From the NCBI GenBank assembly GCA_026545765.1, contig CM048842.1, positions 20,362,667-20,426,666 of the forward strand: a stretch of DNA of 64,000 nt, given 5' to 3'. The notes beneath the pieces are model-generated. The model ran no database searches, had not been told where the DNA came from, and was given only the letters and a program-made list of their open reading frames with translations. The DNA is from Plantago major. Lineage: Eukaryota > Streptophyta > Magnoliopsida > Lamiales > Plantaginaceae. The translations under genes and the position numbers were made by a program. Each line of letters starts with the position of its first letter. Position 1 is the stretch's first letter. Shown one piece after another: positions 50,601 through 63,230 of the stretch.

Positions 50601-50859
50601 CGTCAATAAAAACCTTAATCTTATGATGAAATCGATGATGGTGATGGTGTAAAGGACCCCTGACCTCCCTCGTACTATGCTACTCCCAATTTCCTAGTTA
50701 ATATCCTACGCGATTATCTCTAACGTCAGCAGGGCATAATACTATATACAAAGGCGCAGTCGATACCAGTACCCTTACTCAGTTCAATGAAACTACTATG
50801 TCACTCAGCAGAACATCACACCTCAAAGGATGTATAGAGTTGTATAATCACGGTTTACG

Positions 50860-51370
50860 TCTAAGAACTATTTCATTAATATAACACCGCATATAAAGAA
50901 GTAGCACATCAGAGTTTCGGCGGTTCGCCTTTACAAGAGAAAGTTAGCTACTCATAGCAATCTACCGACAGAAATCGAAAAGAACAAGAGAAGAAAGAGA
51001 AAAGAGAATCTTAGTCTTTGATGTCTTCGTGATGCTTCTAGGGTTTCCTCCTTCTGGATGACTAACGGCCAGCTGTTTTGGGGTTTCACTTCCCCGAGGA
51101 CTGGTTCTCTCTATGGAGAGTTGTTTTGGGAGCGGTGACTGATTATGAGACCCCAAGGGTCTTATTTATACTGAAATTTTCGTGCCCTGACCGACATTCA
51201 TCAATAAGGAAGGTCAGAAAGGCGGGCTCTAGCCTGACAGGCCAGAAAAAGACCCAATTTCCATAAAGTTCCTTCACTACAGTCGACATTGGACCGCATA
51301 TAGGCTTCTGAAGTCGACTGTCGACCACCAAGCTTCGATTTTGACAGGTTTTTGTCTGTTTTCTTTGTTC
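50860..51370 (-). mobile_element. Probable copia 5' LTR relic
   Basis: On the minus strand TATAAATAAG (about 51163-51172) is followed by CT-rich leader sequence and then GATTGCTATGAGTAGCTAAC, a word seen near the end of many copia LTRs. It lies on the 5' side of the integrase relic in the same orientation. Exact ends are not clear. 50601-50859 between them shows nothing recognisable. Confidence 0.35.
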
Positions 51371-51946
51371 TTCGATTTCAGGATTCGTAACTTTGTTCCC
51401 TCGAAAAGTGGTCTTCTACAATATTGTAGCATCTTCAATTATCTTCACATTGGTTGGTCACATGACATGTTTTGACACCTCGAACTCCGTGCAATGGCCA
51501 AATCAGTGTATTTTCTTATTTTCCCCGATTTTGGCTAAATATGACGTTTTGGCACTGGAAATCATGCAATTCCTAAAAAACGCAATCATGACCTACAAAA
51601 TATGCAAGAAGTTGGTAATTGTCCATAATATGATGCAAATATTGAATCTTGGGAAAAAAACGAGGGTCTAAAACCATGTAAAATCGTACATTTCATTGCA
51701 CATCAAGTACTCACATAGTTGGCGCGGACTGAATTGATGTTGGGGACAATCATATTGCATCTCTTTGAACCTCTCCCCAAGCTTCATGAAATGATTCTTT
51801 CGATTTTTGTGTAAAGGTCGAAATCATTCCTTTCTATCTTCACTCCAGCATGCCCTAAAAATCGTTTCAAGAACAAACTCTTCAAGCCATCCCATTCAGT
51901 TATCTCCTCCATAAATGAACTTATCCATCTCTTAGCTCCTTAGAGG
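51371..51946. other. Intergenic, unassigned
   Basis: About 575 bp without a recognisable gene; small ORFs only. Confidence 0.5.
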
Positions 51947-52172
51947 CCGTTTGGTTTGGGGTGTTTTCTGGTGGTATTTCGAAAACACCCCCCCCCCCCG
52001 AAATACCACATTTGGTTGCAAAAATCTGAAATAACACAGCCCGCAAAAAACCCGAACTCATCAAATACCGGAATTTCTAGCCCGCAAAATTTGTTCTTCG
52101 AAATACCACCTAGAATAACCCACCTAGAGTGGGTTATTGAGATGTGGTATTTGGTCATCAAACACATCTTTT
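51947..52172. mobile_element. MITE-like element with C12 run
   Basis: Left end GGCCGTTTGGTTTGGGGTG and right end GGTATTTGGTCATCAAACAC are imperfectly inverted. GGTATTTCG/CGAAATACC words recur throughout, so much of it can fold. Includes a run of 12 C (51988-51999). Confidence 0.5.
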
Positions 52173-52699
52173 GTGCAATTTACATGCTTGCCCCTCAAAT
52201 TAAACTTGATTTTTCCAATCTACCCCTTTCTTCAAACAATTTCTTGTTGGGAGGAGATATTGTTTCTTCAACCTATTACGTCTGTAAAAACTTCGCCATC
52301 AATAGACCATCCAATTTCAGTCGACCTAGGTAAGGCTTCACTTCCCTCCTTCGATCGATTTCTCCTGTTTTGTCTATTTTCATCTTCATGGGTTTCAATT
52401 TCTCCTATTTCTATCCGTCAGTTTTGATTTTTCATGTTTTTGTTCGTCTGATTCAAAAAGAAGGATTTGATATTATAATAAAATACAACTAACCAGACCT
52501 GATGGCTTTTTCAACTAAATTTGTTCTGTAAACTATCATTTGCTATCCTTGTGTTGTCATATATTGTTCAGGGAAATTGGGAGTACCAAGAAATATCACT
52601 CTTGTTCAGTGCGTTTCCTTGCAATAATGGACCAAAATATGTAGAAATATAATGGACCAAAATGTTATCTTGTAAGGAAAACCGTAAATAGGACCTACC
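52173..52699. other. Intergenic, unassigned
   Basis: No gene recognised. Plus-strand open frame 52137-52427 has no domain. Confidence 0.5.
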
Positions 52700-53040
52700 T
52701 CCAAACACGTTCCAAGTTATGATTAATCAGTATGCTGCCACAGTACCTTACTACATTGAATCCATGATACCTGAAAATAAGCATAGTGGTTGAATACGGT
52801 TTAATAAACCTATGCCTTTCTGTATTAAGCTGTACCGATGGTTGTACACAGACGCTTTATTTATAAGGCTAGGTCAAGGACCCCATATTCGAGTTAGACT
52901 AGGACTCTTCTATCCATCAGAGTTGAATCCTAGTTGATAATAATAACTTAACGTGAATCCTAATAGAAATAAATCACTAGACATTTAAACTAAATAATAA
53001 GTGTTTATGTGGACCACAAAATATAGGAAATATTCTAACA
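52700..53040 (-). repeat. copia-type 3' LTR
   Basis: Minus strand begins TGTTAGAATATTTCC at 53040 right after the polypurine tract. TTATAAATAAAG (minus) at about 52856-52867 is a promoter. The far end is not sharply defined (about 52700). Confidence 0.65.
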
Positions 53041-53051
53041 TTCTCCCACTT
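53041..53051 (-). other. copia-type polypurine tract
   Basis: AAGTGGGAGAA on the minus strand before TGTTAG. Such G-rich tracts (AAGTGGGAG) precede the 3' LTR in many plant copia-type elements. Confidence 0.75.
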
Positions 53052-56000
53052 GGTCCCATAACACTTATCACTGTCTAGAAAACTGAAGCTCAAATATAAC
53101 GAGCCATCCCTTTCATGATCACATGCACAATCCTCTTTAAAACAGCACTAAATGAGCAATTTATCTTCATGAATGAATTACTGCGTAAGCATTCGGGTCC
53201 AACTTTATATTATCCCAACAGATAAACTTTAGTATGCGCAAATATAACTCCAAGATTAAACTTCAATTTTAGACTTTATTCACTATATGTCTATAGACCA
53301 AAAGAGCAATTTATACGAATGATGATAAGTATACAATATCTGATGACTGTAAAACTGAAGTACCGGTAAGAAACAGTCATGAACTGTAGCAATACTTATA
53401 ACTTTATGGATACCTCAATCCCTTAATGCTCTTATTAGCTATGAGGTTCCTTATGTCGATATACACAATTCTGCTACTGCATGATTGTTCTTGGAGAAAA
53501 CAATGTAGAGCAATATTTGCAGAATTCTTTAGTGGTCTCCTTTATGAATGAACAAACTTGAGACCTTTAGGGAAAAATCCCTAACTGAATGTCTGTGTAA
53601 TTGATCCATAACAAACATTTACCCCAAAATGGTAGACTAGAAAATAAAGTGCATATCATGTCTACTCAATTGGCAAATGAAATTTCCATATGACTAGCTC
53701 ACTTAAAGTGAGTTCTACCTTGCAAGTCAACTATAATTCTTGGTTCGCTGATACTATTAAAATGACAACAAATTGCAGCAACAACATAACTCAAGCAAGA
53801 GTTCTTATTATATCGACCTTATATTCCCACTAACAAATTAACATATATGTTAAGTTCAAGGAAAAGCTTAATAACAAATGCAATAAAACTCTATGATGAA
53901 AAAGTTATATGTAGTTATGTAGCTTCCATATACTATGTTCCAAATATATCTTAGTATCGTTAAGACAACTGAAAAAAATGATATTAGTGACACTAATATC
54001 GAAGGCTTAAGTCATTCTACAAAAAATCATCAACTTCTATATGAGACAATTCTACAGTGAAAAATCATTCGTTGCCTCTGTGAAACTCAAATGTCGTTAA
54101 ACGTAGAAGTTTCACCATAATCCATATCGAGATCAATAAAAACTCAAGTCACTAGCATAATATACAAGATAAAATTTGCTCCCACTGTCTTTAAGATGTA
54201 CTAAAGTAATTAGAAGTCCTTAACAAAAGCCAAATGATTAAAGACTTTCAAACTTTACCATGCCATCAAAAGGAAGAAAAATTAATTATACATGTATATT
54301 ATTCAATAATTAATATTCTACCGATCAAAACTTTATAATAGAACACTTAAGCAAACTTATATATTTTCTTTAATCAAGAAAATCTATATTATCACTCATC
54401 TTTGTGGCTACAAAACTAAATGAACCACTTAGACCATGAATAGCTTAAGGTATATATTTCATGGTGCAAAAACAAAAAGGTGATATGATGTAAAGTTTTT
54501 CTTCATGTCCATAATGAGATTTGGACCATAAAGCAAGCACTAAATACTGTTAATCAAATTCATTTATCTTGAAGTCTACTATAGTCCTAACAATCCTATA
54601 ATTTATGGATAGAAGTAGGATATACTTGAACCTTTATTCAAAAGCTAACAAATAAATATGAATATTTATTCGTACTTAAGGAAGAAAGCCCAATATGCTC
54701 AAGTGTTTCCTCTTCTGTACTTTATGAGAATAAACACTCCAACTAGGTTCAATGCCTTCAAGAGGTTCATGAAGATTCTTAACAATTACTGAAAGCAATT
54801 ACATGGACAAAACAAACTGGCGGAATTAAGTGGAATGTTGAGGAAGAAACATCACTACTTCTCATGTCCAACTACTTCACGTGAAATTGCTAGATCTCAC
54901 CATAATAGGACAATATAAATGTAGTAGTAACTTAAATATAAATCTTGTCTATTGTTCAAAACAGTCCATACGTACACATATAGACAAAATCATGATGTTT
55001 CTCACACTAACTCCACAAACTTTATGATAACTCAAAATGACTGATGTGGTCAAATTATATTACTAAAGGCTTGTAATGTTTCCACCATAAAATTCTATTT
55101 TTAACTTTATAGGTTTAATGTTTTAAATCACGATAAACCTCAAAATAGATATGCTAGAAATGTTATTGATCTACCGAAAAGGATGAATACCTCATGATCG
55201 TAACAAAAGTGTGGAAATTATACAAATTTATTGAACTTATAATTTACTTGAGCTCTATGTGACATCTCTATCGAATTCGTTGGTCTACTTTTCCTTATGC
55301 AGTCCAATGAATACGAAGGTCCAGTGTAATTTGAAGTTTTAACTGACAACTCAATTATACCTTATGATATGTTTATTACAATATCACATGTCACAATGTA
55401 GGATCTATGTGTCAACATGTCCTTATTACCTTTGAAAAACAATATGCAAGGATAACTTAATTCTCAAACCCAAATAGTCATGCAAGTGAACTTATCAAAT
55501 TAAAAAATGAGATAAATTGATCACTTGATATTGACTTCTATATTTCGAGAATACTTGCATATTCTTGACATAATGGATTGGTAAAAATTCAAATCAATCC
55601 ATAATTTACCAAAATGACATTTAACAAATATGACACAATAAAATGGAGTTTATGTATAGTCATCTAAATATGACAATATCTATTTAAGTGCTAATTCCTA
55701 CAGTAGAAGGAACACATACTTTATTGTCATATGCAATGACACGGTGTTCTTTTCACTTTAGCACGACTATTGTCATTCTTATAAATTTGTAATCTCTCAC
55801 CGTCCTTAAACACATATGGTTAGTTAATTTAACTTACCACATTTCTTTATGTGTTTCATGAGAACCTTGAACATAATTGAGAGAGCTACTAAAATTTTCA
55901 TCACTATATAAATCTCCCCGCAAGTAAATTAATCAAACAACCGAGCTATCTTGTCCTTTACTTATATAGTATGTATGTTATTACGCACCTCTAGTGCTAT

Positions 56001-57240
56001 TATATAATATAAATAATAGTCTTACTTAAGAGTGCTTGCTAAAGTTCTATTTATACTCATATAAGTATACATGCCATAGTGAGAATACAACCCTTAAGTA
56101 TTGGAACATAAACTGAGCTAAATAAAGAAAGTGGGAAAACTCTATTGCTGCATAAAACCAAGAAAATTAACCTTATTGTTATGGAAAATCTAAATCAACC
56201 AACATTAATTTATTCATGGTAATTATGACTGAAACTGCATGATGAATTAAGTATAAAATTACCATGTACCTTATAATAAGACTAGGATAATCCAGTTTTA
56301 AGTATGCAACTCTCCTTACCTTTGGGCAAAGGAAAAAGCTACAAAATTCAAACCAAAATTATACCATCTTATTCTGATTTAACCAGAGAACTGATGACTT
56401 CCCTTTGGGCCGAGCCACCAATACCATGATTAATCACAATGCAAGACACTTATATAACCATATGAAGTCACCATCAAGATTATCAATATAAAATAGGATG
56501 CTTTGGCTCGTCCTAAATTATGAGATAATCAACCTTATGTGACTTGCGTGTTAATGTCTAGGATGCTTTGGCTCGTCCCAAACACCAACAAACAATCATG
56601 ACTTCAAGTATCTTGACTTCTTTATGAGTTAACCGTACATAAACAAAATACAATATGCTTATAACTATATGAAGTTTAAGAAATAGACTATCATTATATA
56701 TCGAGGTGCTTTGGCTACTCTCGAAAACAAAAATAATCACTGTATGTGAAAACTCAAACCATATGAGATGTTTTGGCTCGTCTCATAGGCGTAAGCATCA
56801 CAACTTCAAGCATAGTTCTTTATTGGTAACTTAAAATTTATGTAACGGGTACTTTCATGATATGCCTTAATCGATCATTTAAGCTAAAGTATGACATACA
56901 AGTCATGAAAATGATCATTTTATATTATTTTATAACTTGTACGAAGTATCTAAATGCATTCCCCTTTCTTAATCCATTAACTGATTCATCAAACTAAAAT
57001 AAAAGGGAAGTATATTTGCGTATCATACATTCATCCAAAGTTATTATACTTTGTAGGCAAAACTGAAGTTAACTACAGTATCAATAAAAACGCAGTATAA
57101 CATATAGTAACACTCTTAGATAATGGTCATTAAACAAAATAAAGAAGGCATATATCAATAGACATTACCTGCACTAGTTCTGTAGCTAGAAGGAAAGTAT
57201 ATTTATTATGTGAAGTAATAAAATTCCTGTAGCTTCTCAA
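53052..57240 (-). mobile_element. Large non-coding copia-type element interior (LARD-like)
   Basis: About 4.2 kb of AT-rich sequence with no ORF over about 60 codons on either strand, lying behind a polypurine tract and LTR. I found no primer-binding site (TGGTATCAGAGC type) or second LTR at the right, so the 5' end is missing or unrecognised. The right part carries the hairpin set at 56494-56787. Confidence 0.6.
56494..56787. repeat. Four hairpins with constant loop and changing stems
   Basis: Each unit has the 8-nt loop (C/T)TTTGGCT. Stems: TAGGATG/CGTCCTA (56494-56515), TAGGATG/CGTCCCA (56559-56580, one mismatch), TCGAGG/TCTCGA (56701-56724, inner bases unpaired), TATGAGATG/CGTCTCATA (56762-56787, 9 bp counting one G-U type pair). 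The stem sequence changes between units while pairing is kept. Confidence 0.75.
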
Positions 57241-57966
57241 GTATTTCTCGAAACTTTGAAAACAGCAAAAGAAACCACACATATACAAACAAAAGCATCA
57301 GTCAAACAACTCTTTTCTTTCTCGGTTCTTCACAATAACTTAAATTTTCTTCACTTCCCATTCTCATTCTCGTTTCCAACGGTAAAGACGGAATCCAATC
57401 TCATTAAAAGGAAGAAACTATGTTCTCCTTGGATAGAGAAAAAGAATGGTCGACAGTTACCATACCATAATCGACGGTCGACTCAGGGCCAACCCAAATT
57501 GGATAAACGTTAAGCTCACAAACAAATCGGTAGCTGAAGATTGAAGATGAAAGAAACCGGTAACTTAATCGGTTAATTCTGAAGAATCCGATCGACTAAA
57601 TTCGCTAAAGGTGAGCTTAAGTACTTTATCTCCTGAAAGTTTTGAGTTCGACAATTGATTTCTTCTTCTCCCTTTTCGATTCTGGATCTGAAGAGATTTA
57701 GGGTTTGCAAATTTTTATCCCCAAACAATCTTCCTTTTATATCTGAAGATGCTAAATTTCGATTTTCTTTAGTTGAAAGCGATGTGAACAGAATATAAAA
57801 TCTCGTTTTATTTGGAAAAGAAAGATTTCTTCTTTCAAAAAGTTTTACAAAAAAACTAAATCGAAAACTTATATCTGTAAATCGAAATTTGAAATCAAAT
57901 CCGAAAATAAGTCGAGAATTTTAAGATACTATATTTCGACTTCTAGTTCATAATCTGAATGGATTT
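57241..57966. other. Unassigned stretch before Tat element 2
   Basis: Contains CT-rich segments and a GTCGAC-rich part (57448-57483). It looks like leader sequence of some element or gene, but nothing can be assigned. Confidence 0.4.
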
Positions 57967-58517
57967 TGTTATAATGTAATGAGTTCCTCCTAATTCGGAG
58001 GACGAATTGAACGTCACGGTTCCGAAGCATTGAATCAAATCGAATAAAAAAGACTAAACGACTTATTGTGGGTCGGTTACAACGGATAAAACCGATCTAC
58101 ATCAACTTCTCAAAATCTCGGACAAAGGAGGATATACCGACCTAGAGTGTATATCCGACCTATAAGTCCAAGATCCGACTTCTACAACAGGTCCGAGCCT
58201 GGACCTCAAATAGTGATTCAAGATCCCGTAATATCTGGACTACGTGTCGGTTAAGGACATGATTCCGGAATTTAAGGGATCCTGTTCCCCTGAAACTGCC
58301 TATAAATATAGCTCATTCTCTTCAGTTCAAAGGTAGGTCATTTATTGCATCTCAACCATATTTCTGAAAAGAAGAGTACTACTCTCAGTTGAATCACTAC
58401 CCGGTTTGTCCACGGCAGACCGGGCTTAAAGAGGTCTAACCCTCGCTTTTCTTAGCAGTTCAGGCACTTCCGAAGCTAAGGCGCGGTATCCGAACTAGAC
58501 GAATTTTACCCTCAACA
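57967..58517 (+). repeat. Tat 2 5' LTR
   Basis: The end CCCTCAACA at 58517 is certain from the adjacent primer-binding site. The start at TGTTATAATG (57967) is a guess. TATAAATATA at 58301-58310 is the promoter. Confidence 0.6.
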
Positions 58518-58520
58518 TAA

Positions 58521-58539
58521 TTGGCGTCGTCTGTGGGAA
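58521..58539 (+). other. Tat 2 primer-binding site
   Basis: TGGCGTCGTCTGTGGGAA three to four bases after the LTR, the standard primer-binding site of Tat-lineage elements. Confidence 0.9.
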
Positions 58540-58578
58540 CCGACACGAAAAGTTCTCACCGACCTAAAAATTGAGGTC

Positions 58579-60600
58579 ATGCCTCATCGGACAGCGAGAA
58601 AAACCATTCCATCCGGGTCACTCCCTGCTAGTGACCCGCCAGTTAACCAAGAAGTAAACAATCCGATCCTCCCACGAGGAGGAACTCGAACAGATGTCCA
58701 TTCATCTATTCCGACCGAGCACAAACCCAGATCGAGCCGTAAGAAGAATATAGAGAAGGACGGAGACCAACCTCGGTATACCAGCACACCGACGAAAACC
58801 AACCCCGTGCTTCTAACCCACAACCAAGTGCAATTCCCATACCACCAGGGTTTGAGGGAATATTTACAGCCATGAAGACGCGGATCGAAAACCGTATCCG
58901 AAAGAGCCTACCGAGGCTTGAAGAACGATCAGAATCTAGAACGCCCTCTGTCACTAATCGAATTGTCCGACCAACACAAGTCCGACCAAGAGGAAATAGA
59001 GCTCCTCAGCAGCCTATGCCCGATTTGCGAGATGTCATAAATGAGAAAAGCCGAATGACACAACTCGAGGACAACCCTAATGCGACTCAGGATAATCGTG
59101 GGTATTCAAGACATGACGACCAACCCCATAACAGGCATCCTGAAGGAAGTCAAAGAGAAAGAGAAAATCCGAACATGGATAATGAATACCGTGATGAGGA
59201 TCATGTCCAATCCTTTACCCGAGAGGAAATTGCTATAAAGCAATGAGCCCTAGCCGTTGAACAGGAACGATTGGAAAAGATGATCCGAGCTAGAGAAATT
59301 GTGAGTTTTGGAAGAGATCGAGACCGAAATCCAAGTCTGCTAACTGCCATTGTCCGAGCTGCCCTACTACCGGAGAACAAGATGATTCCTGTGAACCTTG
59401 ACAAATATGACGGGACCCCGTGCTCGGTAGGACACCAAGTCAGATTTGAAAGTTCTATGTCCGGTTACGGATTCAGTCGGCATAATCATGCGAATGCCTT
59501 AGTCGGAACATTCTATGGTAAAGCCATGAACTAGTGGTTGGAACTATGACCAGGATCAATCTCAAGTTATCAACAACTTTTGGAGATTTTCATCCGCAAC
59601 TTTGAAAACTACAGAACCAAGAAGAAACCTATCACCTTTATGACAAACACTGTGCAAAAAATAAATGAGAACTTAAGAGCCTTCATAACCCGGTTTAACG
59701 AGGCGTTGCTCTCCGAACCTCATTCCTTGAAAGAGAAGTTGGCATACCTATACTCAAACTCCAAGCATGAAGGCTTACGAGCACTTATTTCTGAAGGAAG
59801 AGTGAAAAGCGAACGCATGCTAGACGATGCCGTTGAAGGATTTATGACAGGAGAAGAATATCGAAAACATTACCCAACTAGAACTGAGGAAAGGGACATG
59901 AAGAATGAGAAAAATGAGAACAAGTCCCAACAAAATCCCCGTAATGAAAGGAAAAACAACGATAATTACAGAGGACTGGAGACTAGAAGGAGAAGTTCTC
60001 CTAGGAGATATGCAAATTATTCCATTCTTAACACTCCCCGGACTGATATTCTTGCTGTCATAGAAGACAAAGGATATAGGATAGTCTGGCCCAAAAAGTT
60101 CAAGGAGAACCGACAATCCCGAAATTCCAATTTGTTCTGTCGTTTCCATAAGCAACCAGGGCATTCAACGGAAAATTGTGTGGATTTGAAGAATGAAGTT
60201 GAAAGACTCATTGAACTTGGGTACCTGAAAGACTATATCATGCGCCGAGATAGCAGCGGTAACCCAGCCAAAGAAACGCGCCAGAGAGCGAGATCTCCTG
60301 AAAGAGCTCCACCAGGTAGACTGGGGAAAAATGCCCGGTCTCGATCCGCCCAAGATAATGACCGTCATAATTTTCAAGAAGATTATGAGAATGCTCCACA
60401 AAAAGGGGTCATTGGGAGCATCACTGGTGGACCAGCTGGAGTTGACAGCCGGAATGCCCGAGAGTGGACAGCAAAGAATATCCGGAGATCCGACGAAACC
60501 ATGGTGAACACAGTTCAAAAAGGGTTCAACCGTATCTCCTTTGATGACTCCGAAGTTCCTCCTGTCTGCATAGGACAAGGCAAAATCAATAATCCCGACC
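58579..60600 (+). pseudogene. Tat 2 gag
   Basis: ATG at 58579 (MPHRTARKT), Pro/Arg-rich N-terminus, a frame change near 58870, then VNLDKYDGTPCSVGHQVRFES, GKAMN and two in-frame stops (59532-59534 and nearby) in the conserved gag core. It then reads ENLRAFITRFNEALLSE, GFMTGEEYRKHYP and an intact zinc-binding CRFHKQPGHSTENC (about 60140). The linker GVIGSITGGPAGVDSRNARE precedes the protease. Confidence 0.85.
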
Positions 60601-60944
60601 TACCTCTAGTTATCACACTAGACATTGCCAACTACGGTGTGAAGAAAGTGTTAGTTGATAATGGAAGTTCCGCCAATATCATCTTTGCAGAAACTTTGGC
60701 CAAAATGGAACTAAAACCCGAAGGAATTAGGAGTGTTATTACATCCTTGCAAGGTTTCGGCGGAGGAGAAGTAAGGCCTCTTGGAAGTGTGTATCTAGCC
60801 GTCTCAATGGGCCAAATGCCTTGTCGAGTGACAAAGGAGTTACAATTCATGGTGGTAGACTGTCCCTTTGACTATACTGTACTCTTGGGCCGACCTAGAA
60901 TTAACACTTTAGGGCAATTCCATCAACACTCCATCTCAAAATAA
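60601..60944 (+). pseudogene. Tat 2 protease
   Basis: KVLVDNGSSANIIF has Asn-Gly after the catalytic Asp (DNG in place of DTG), then LQGFGGGEVRPLG and FDYTVLLGRPRIN. Fused in frame with gag. The frame then changes before RT. Confidence 0.82.
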
Positions 60945-62136
60945 AGTTCCCAACTCCTTTCGGAGTGGGAGAAGTCAGAGGAAACCGGACAGAAGCCTGG
61001 GAGTGTTACACTCTATCCGCCAAAAGAATGTCGCAACCCATTCTGAAAGGAGGCTCGCATCCCGACCTCGACCCAAACCAAGGAACCAAGAGAATATGTT
61101 TTCCAATCACCTCAGTGGGAAGCATAGAAGATTACAATGTCATTCCCGAGCAACCTGCCGGACGGACACCGAAGAAGAGATTTTTTGGTGAGAATCGGAT
61201 AGAACCACAATGCGAAACCAAAGAAATCCAATTAGTTGGAGGAAATCCGAAGAAGGTCACTAAGATAGGGACCGGAATGACAACAGAGTCCGAGCTCAAA
61301 CTAACCACCTTCCTACGAGCAAATAGCGACGTATTTGCATGGGGGACCGAAGATTTAACGGGAATTGATCCAAGGATAATGGTGCACCACTTGAATGTTG
61401 ATCCAAGTATCAAACCAGTTCGCCAAAAGAAGAGGGATCGTGGAAAAGAACAAGATAAGATCATAGCCGCGGAAGTGGAACGATTACTACATGCGGGACA
61501 CATCACAGAAGCCCACTATTCTGAATGGTTATGCAATGTCGTTTTGGTTCAAAAATCACCAGGAAAATGGCGCATGTGCAATGATTTTACAACCTTGAAT
61601 TAGTTTTGTCCTAGAGATCCATATCCACTTCCAAGGATTGATACCTTAGTTGATTCCACCACTGGCTGCGCTTTGCTTAGCTTCATGGATGCTTTTCAGG
61701 GATTTTATCAGATAAAAATGGCCAAAGAAGACATTGCAAAGACTGCATTTGTTACATCGGGGGGAGTATACTGCTTCAATGTGATGCCCTTTGGACTCAG
61801 AAATGCTGGAGCAACCTATCAGAGATTGGTTAGCCAGATGTTCAAAGAAGAAATTGGAAAAACCATGGAAGTTTATGTTGATGATATGCTAGTAAAAAGC
61901 AAGGAGTAAAATCAACATGTCTCACACATCTCAAAGTGTTTTTTCATACTCAGAAAGTACGGTATGAAACTAAATCCGGAGAAATGCACTTTCGGAGTGA
62001 AGGGCGGAAAATTCCTAGGCTACATGGTGACAGAATGGGGAATTGAAGCCAATCCCGACAAAATCAAAGCATCCTGGATCTTCCGCAACCAAAGAATATC
62101 AATGAAGTCCAAAAACTCGTAGGCAAGATAGTTTCC
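60945..62136 (+). pseudogene. Tat 2 reverse transcriptase
   Basis: DVFAWGTEDLTGIDPRIMVHH, WLCNVVLVQKSPGKWRMCNDF, TAG at 61602 (Lys position), YPLPRIDTLVDS, LLSFMDAFQGFYQIKMA, VMPFGLRNAGATYQRL, and the catalytic YVDDMLVKSKE (61877-61909) followed by TAA. LGYMVTEWGIEANPDKI lies in the thumb, and a frameshift is near 62075. Complete in domain content, unlike Tat element 1. Confidence 0.88.
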
Positions 62137-63230
62137 TTGAGCAGATTCATTTCCCGGTCAGCTAAAAAAAGTCTGCCATTCTTCAAGGCACTCCGGAAAA
62201 CTACCAACTTTGAATGTACTGAATCTTGTCAAGAAGCCTTTGAGGAATTGAAGAAGTATCTGGTCAGTCTGCCGCTTCTAGCTATACCAGTTCCTGGAGA
62301 ACCCTTGTATTTATGCGTAATCGAGGCGGTGAGCTCGGTAATGGTTAGAATCGCTGAAAATGAACACTTACCGATCTACTACTTGAGAAAGGCCCTGACT
62401 AGTGCTGAGAAGAACTACTCGGAAATCGAGAAGCATGCCTTTTGTGTTGTGAACGCAGCTGCCAGACTCAAACCCTATTTCATATCTTATGATATCATAG
62501 TTCTTACTCATCAGCCTCTCAAGCAAGTATTGGGGAAGCCCGAGAAATCTGGACGATTAGCCAAGTGGGCCATTCAACTGGGGGAACTAAACATCGAATA
62601 TCAAGCACCGACTGCAAAGAAAGCACAAGTCTTGGTAGATTTCTTAGCCTCTTATCCGACAAGGGTGGAAGAAGCAAGCTCTAACTCAAAAGTGGACGAT
62701 TCTCTGAAATTGATAGCTCCAATAGTCGGACAAGACTTAGATATCATTGATGTTGAGAAATGTATCCTACCACCACCCCCAGAAGGAGAAGCACCCAAGG
62801 AAAGACCAGTGATCATAGAGAAAGTGAAAACGCAAGAGCAAACTGAAGAAATTTGGCAACTCTTTGTTGATGGCTCGGCGAGCCTAGGTTCTGGAGGGGC
62901 CGGTTTGCTCCTGATCAGTCCCGAAGGAGCTGAACTTGAATATGCCATTAAATTGGATTTCATTGTTACCAATAACGAAGCCGAGTACGAAGCTCTACTC
63001 TCAGGTTTGAAATTGGCTAAATCAGTAATGGCCAAGAAGATACGATCTCACACTGACTCTCAATTGGTCGAATCACAATTCTCGGGAGAATTTTCTACGA
63101 AAGGACCGACCTTGATCAAATACTTAGAAATCCTCAAGAAAACAGTTAAGAGTTTCACCGAGTGTTCTCTGTCTCGGATACCCCGAGCTATGAATGAACG
63201 AGCTGATGTCCTATCCCAAATTAGCATCAG
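62137..63230 (+). pseudogene. Tat 2 dual RNase H region
   Basis: One open frame covers both domains. First: GEPLYLCVIEAVSSVMV, IYYLRKALTSAEKNYSEIEK, PLKQVLGKPEKSGRLAKWAIQL, with Glu near the usual first Asp. Second, archaeal-like: FVDGSASLGSGGAGLLLISPE, NNEAEYEALLSG, SHTDSQLVESQ, RAMNERADVLSQ with D, E, D, D kept. A frameshift at about 63218 leads to integrase. Confidence 0.88.

Noticed and set aside
51078..51331. Overlapping ORFs on both strands near 51.1-51.3 kb
   Set aside because: Best explained as a decayed copia LTR; no domain in any frame.
57256..57513. Plus-strand ORF of 85 codons before Tat 2
   Set aside because: Low-complexity composition and no homologous motif seen.
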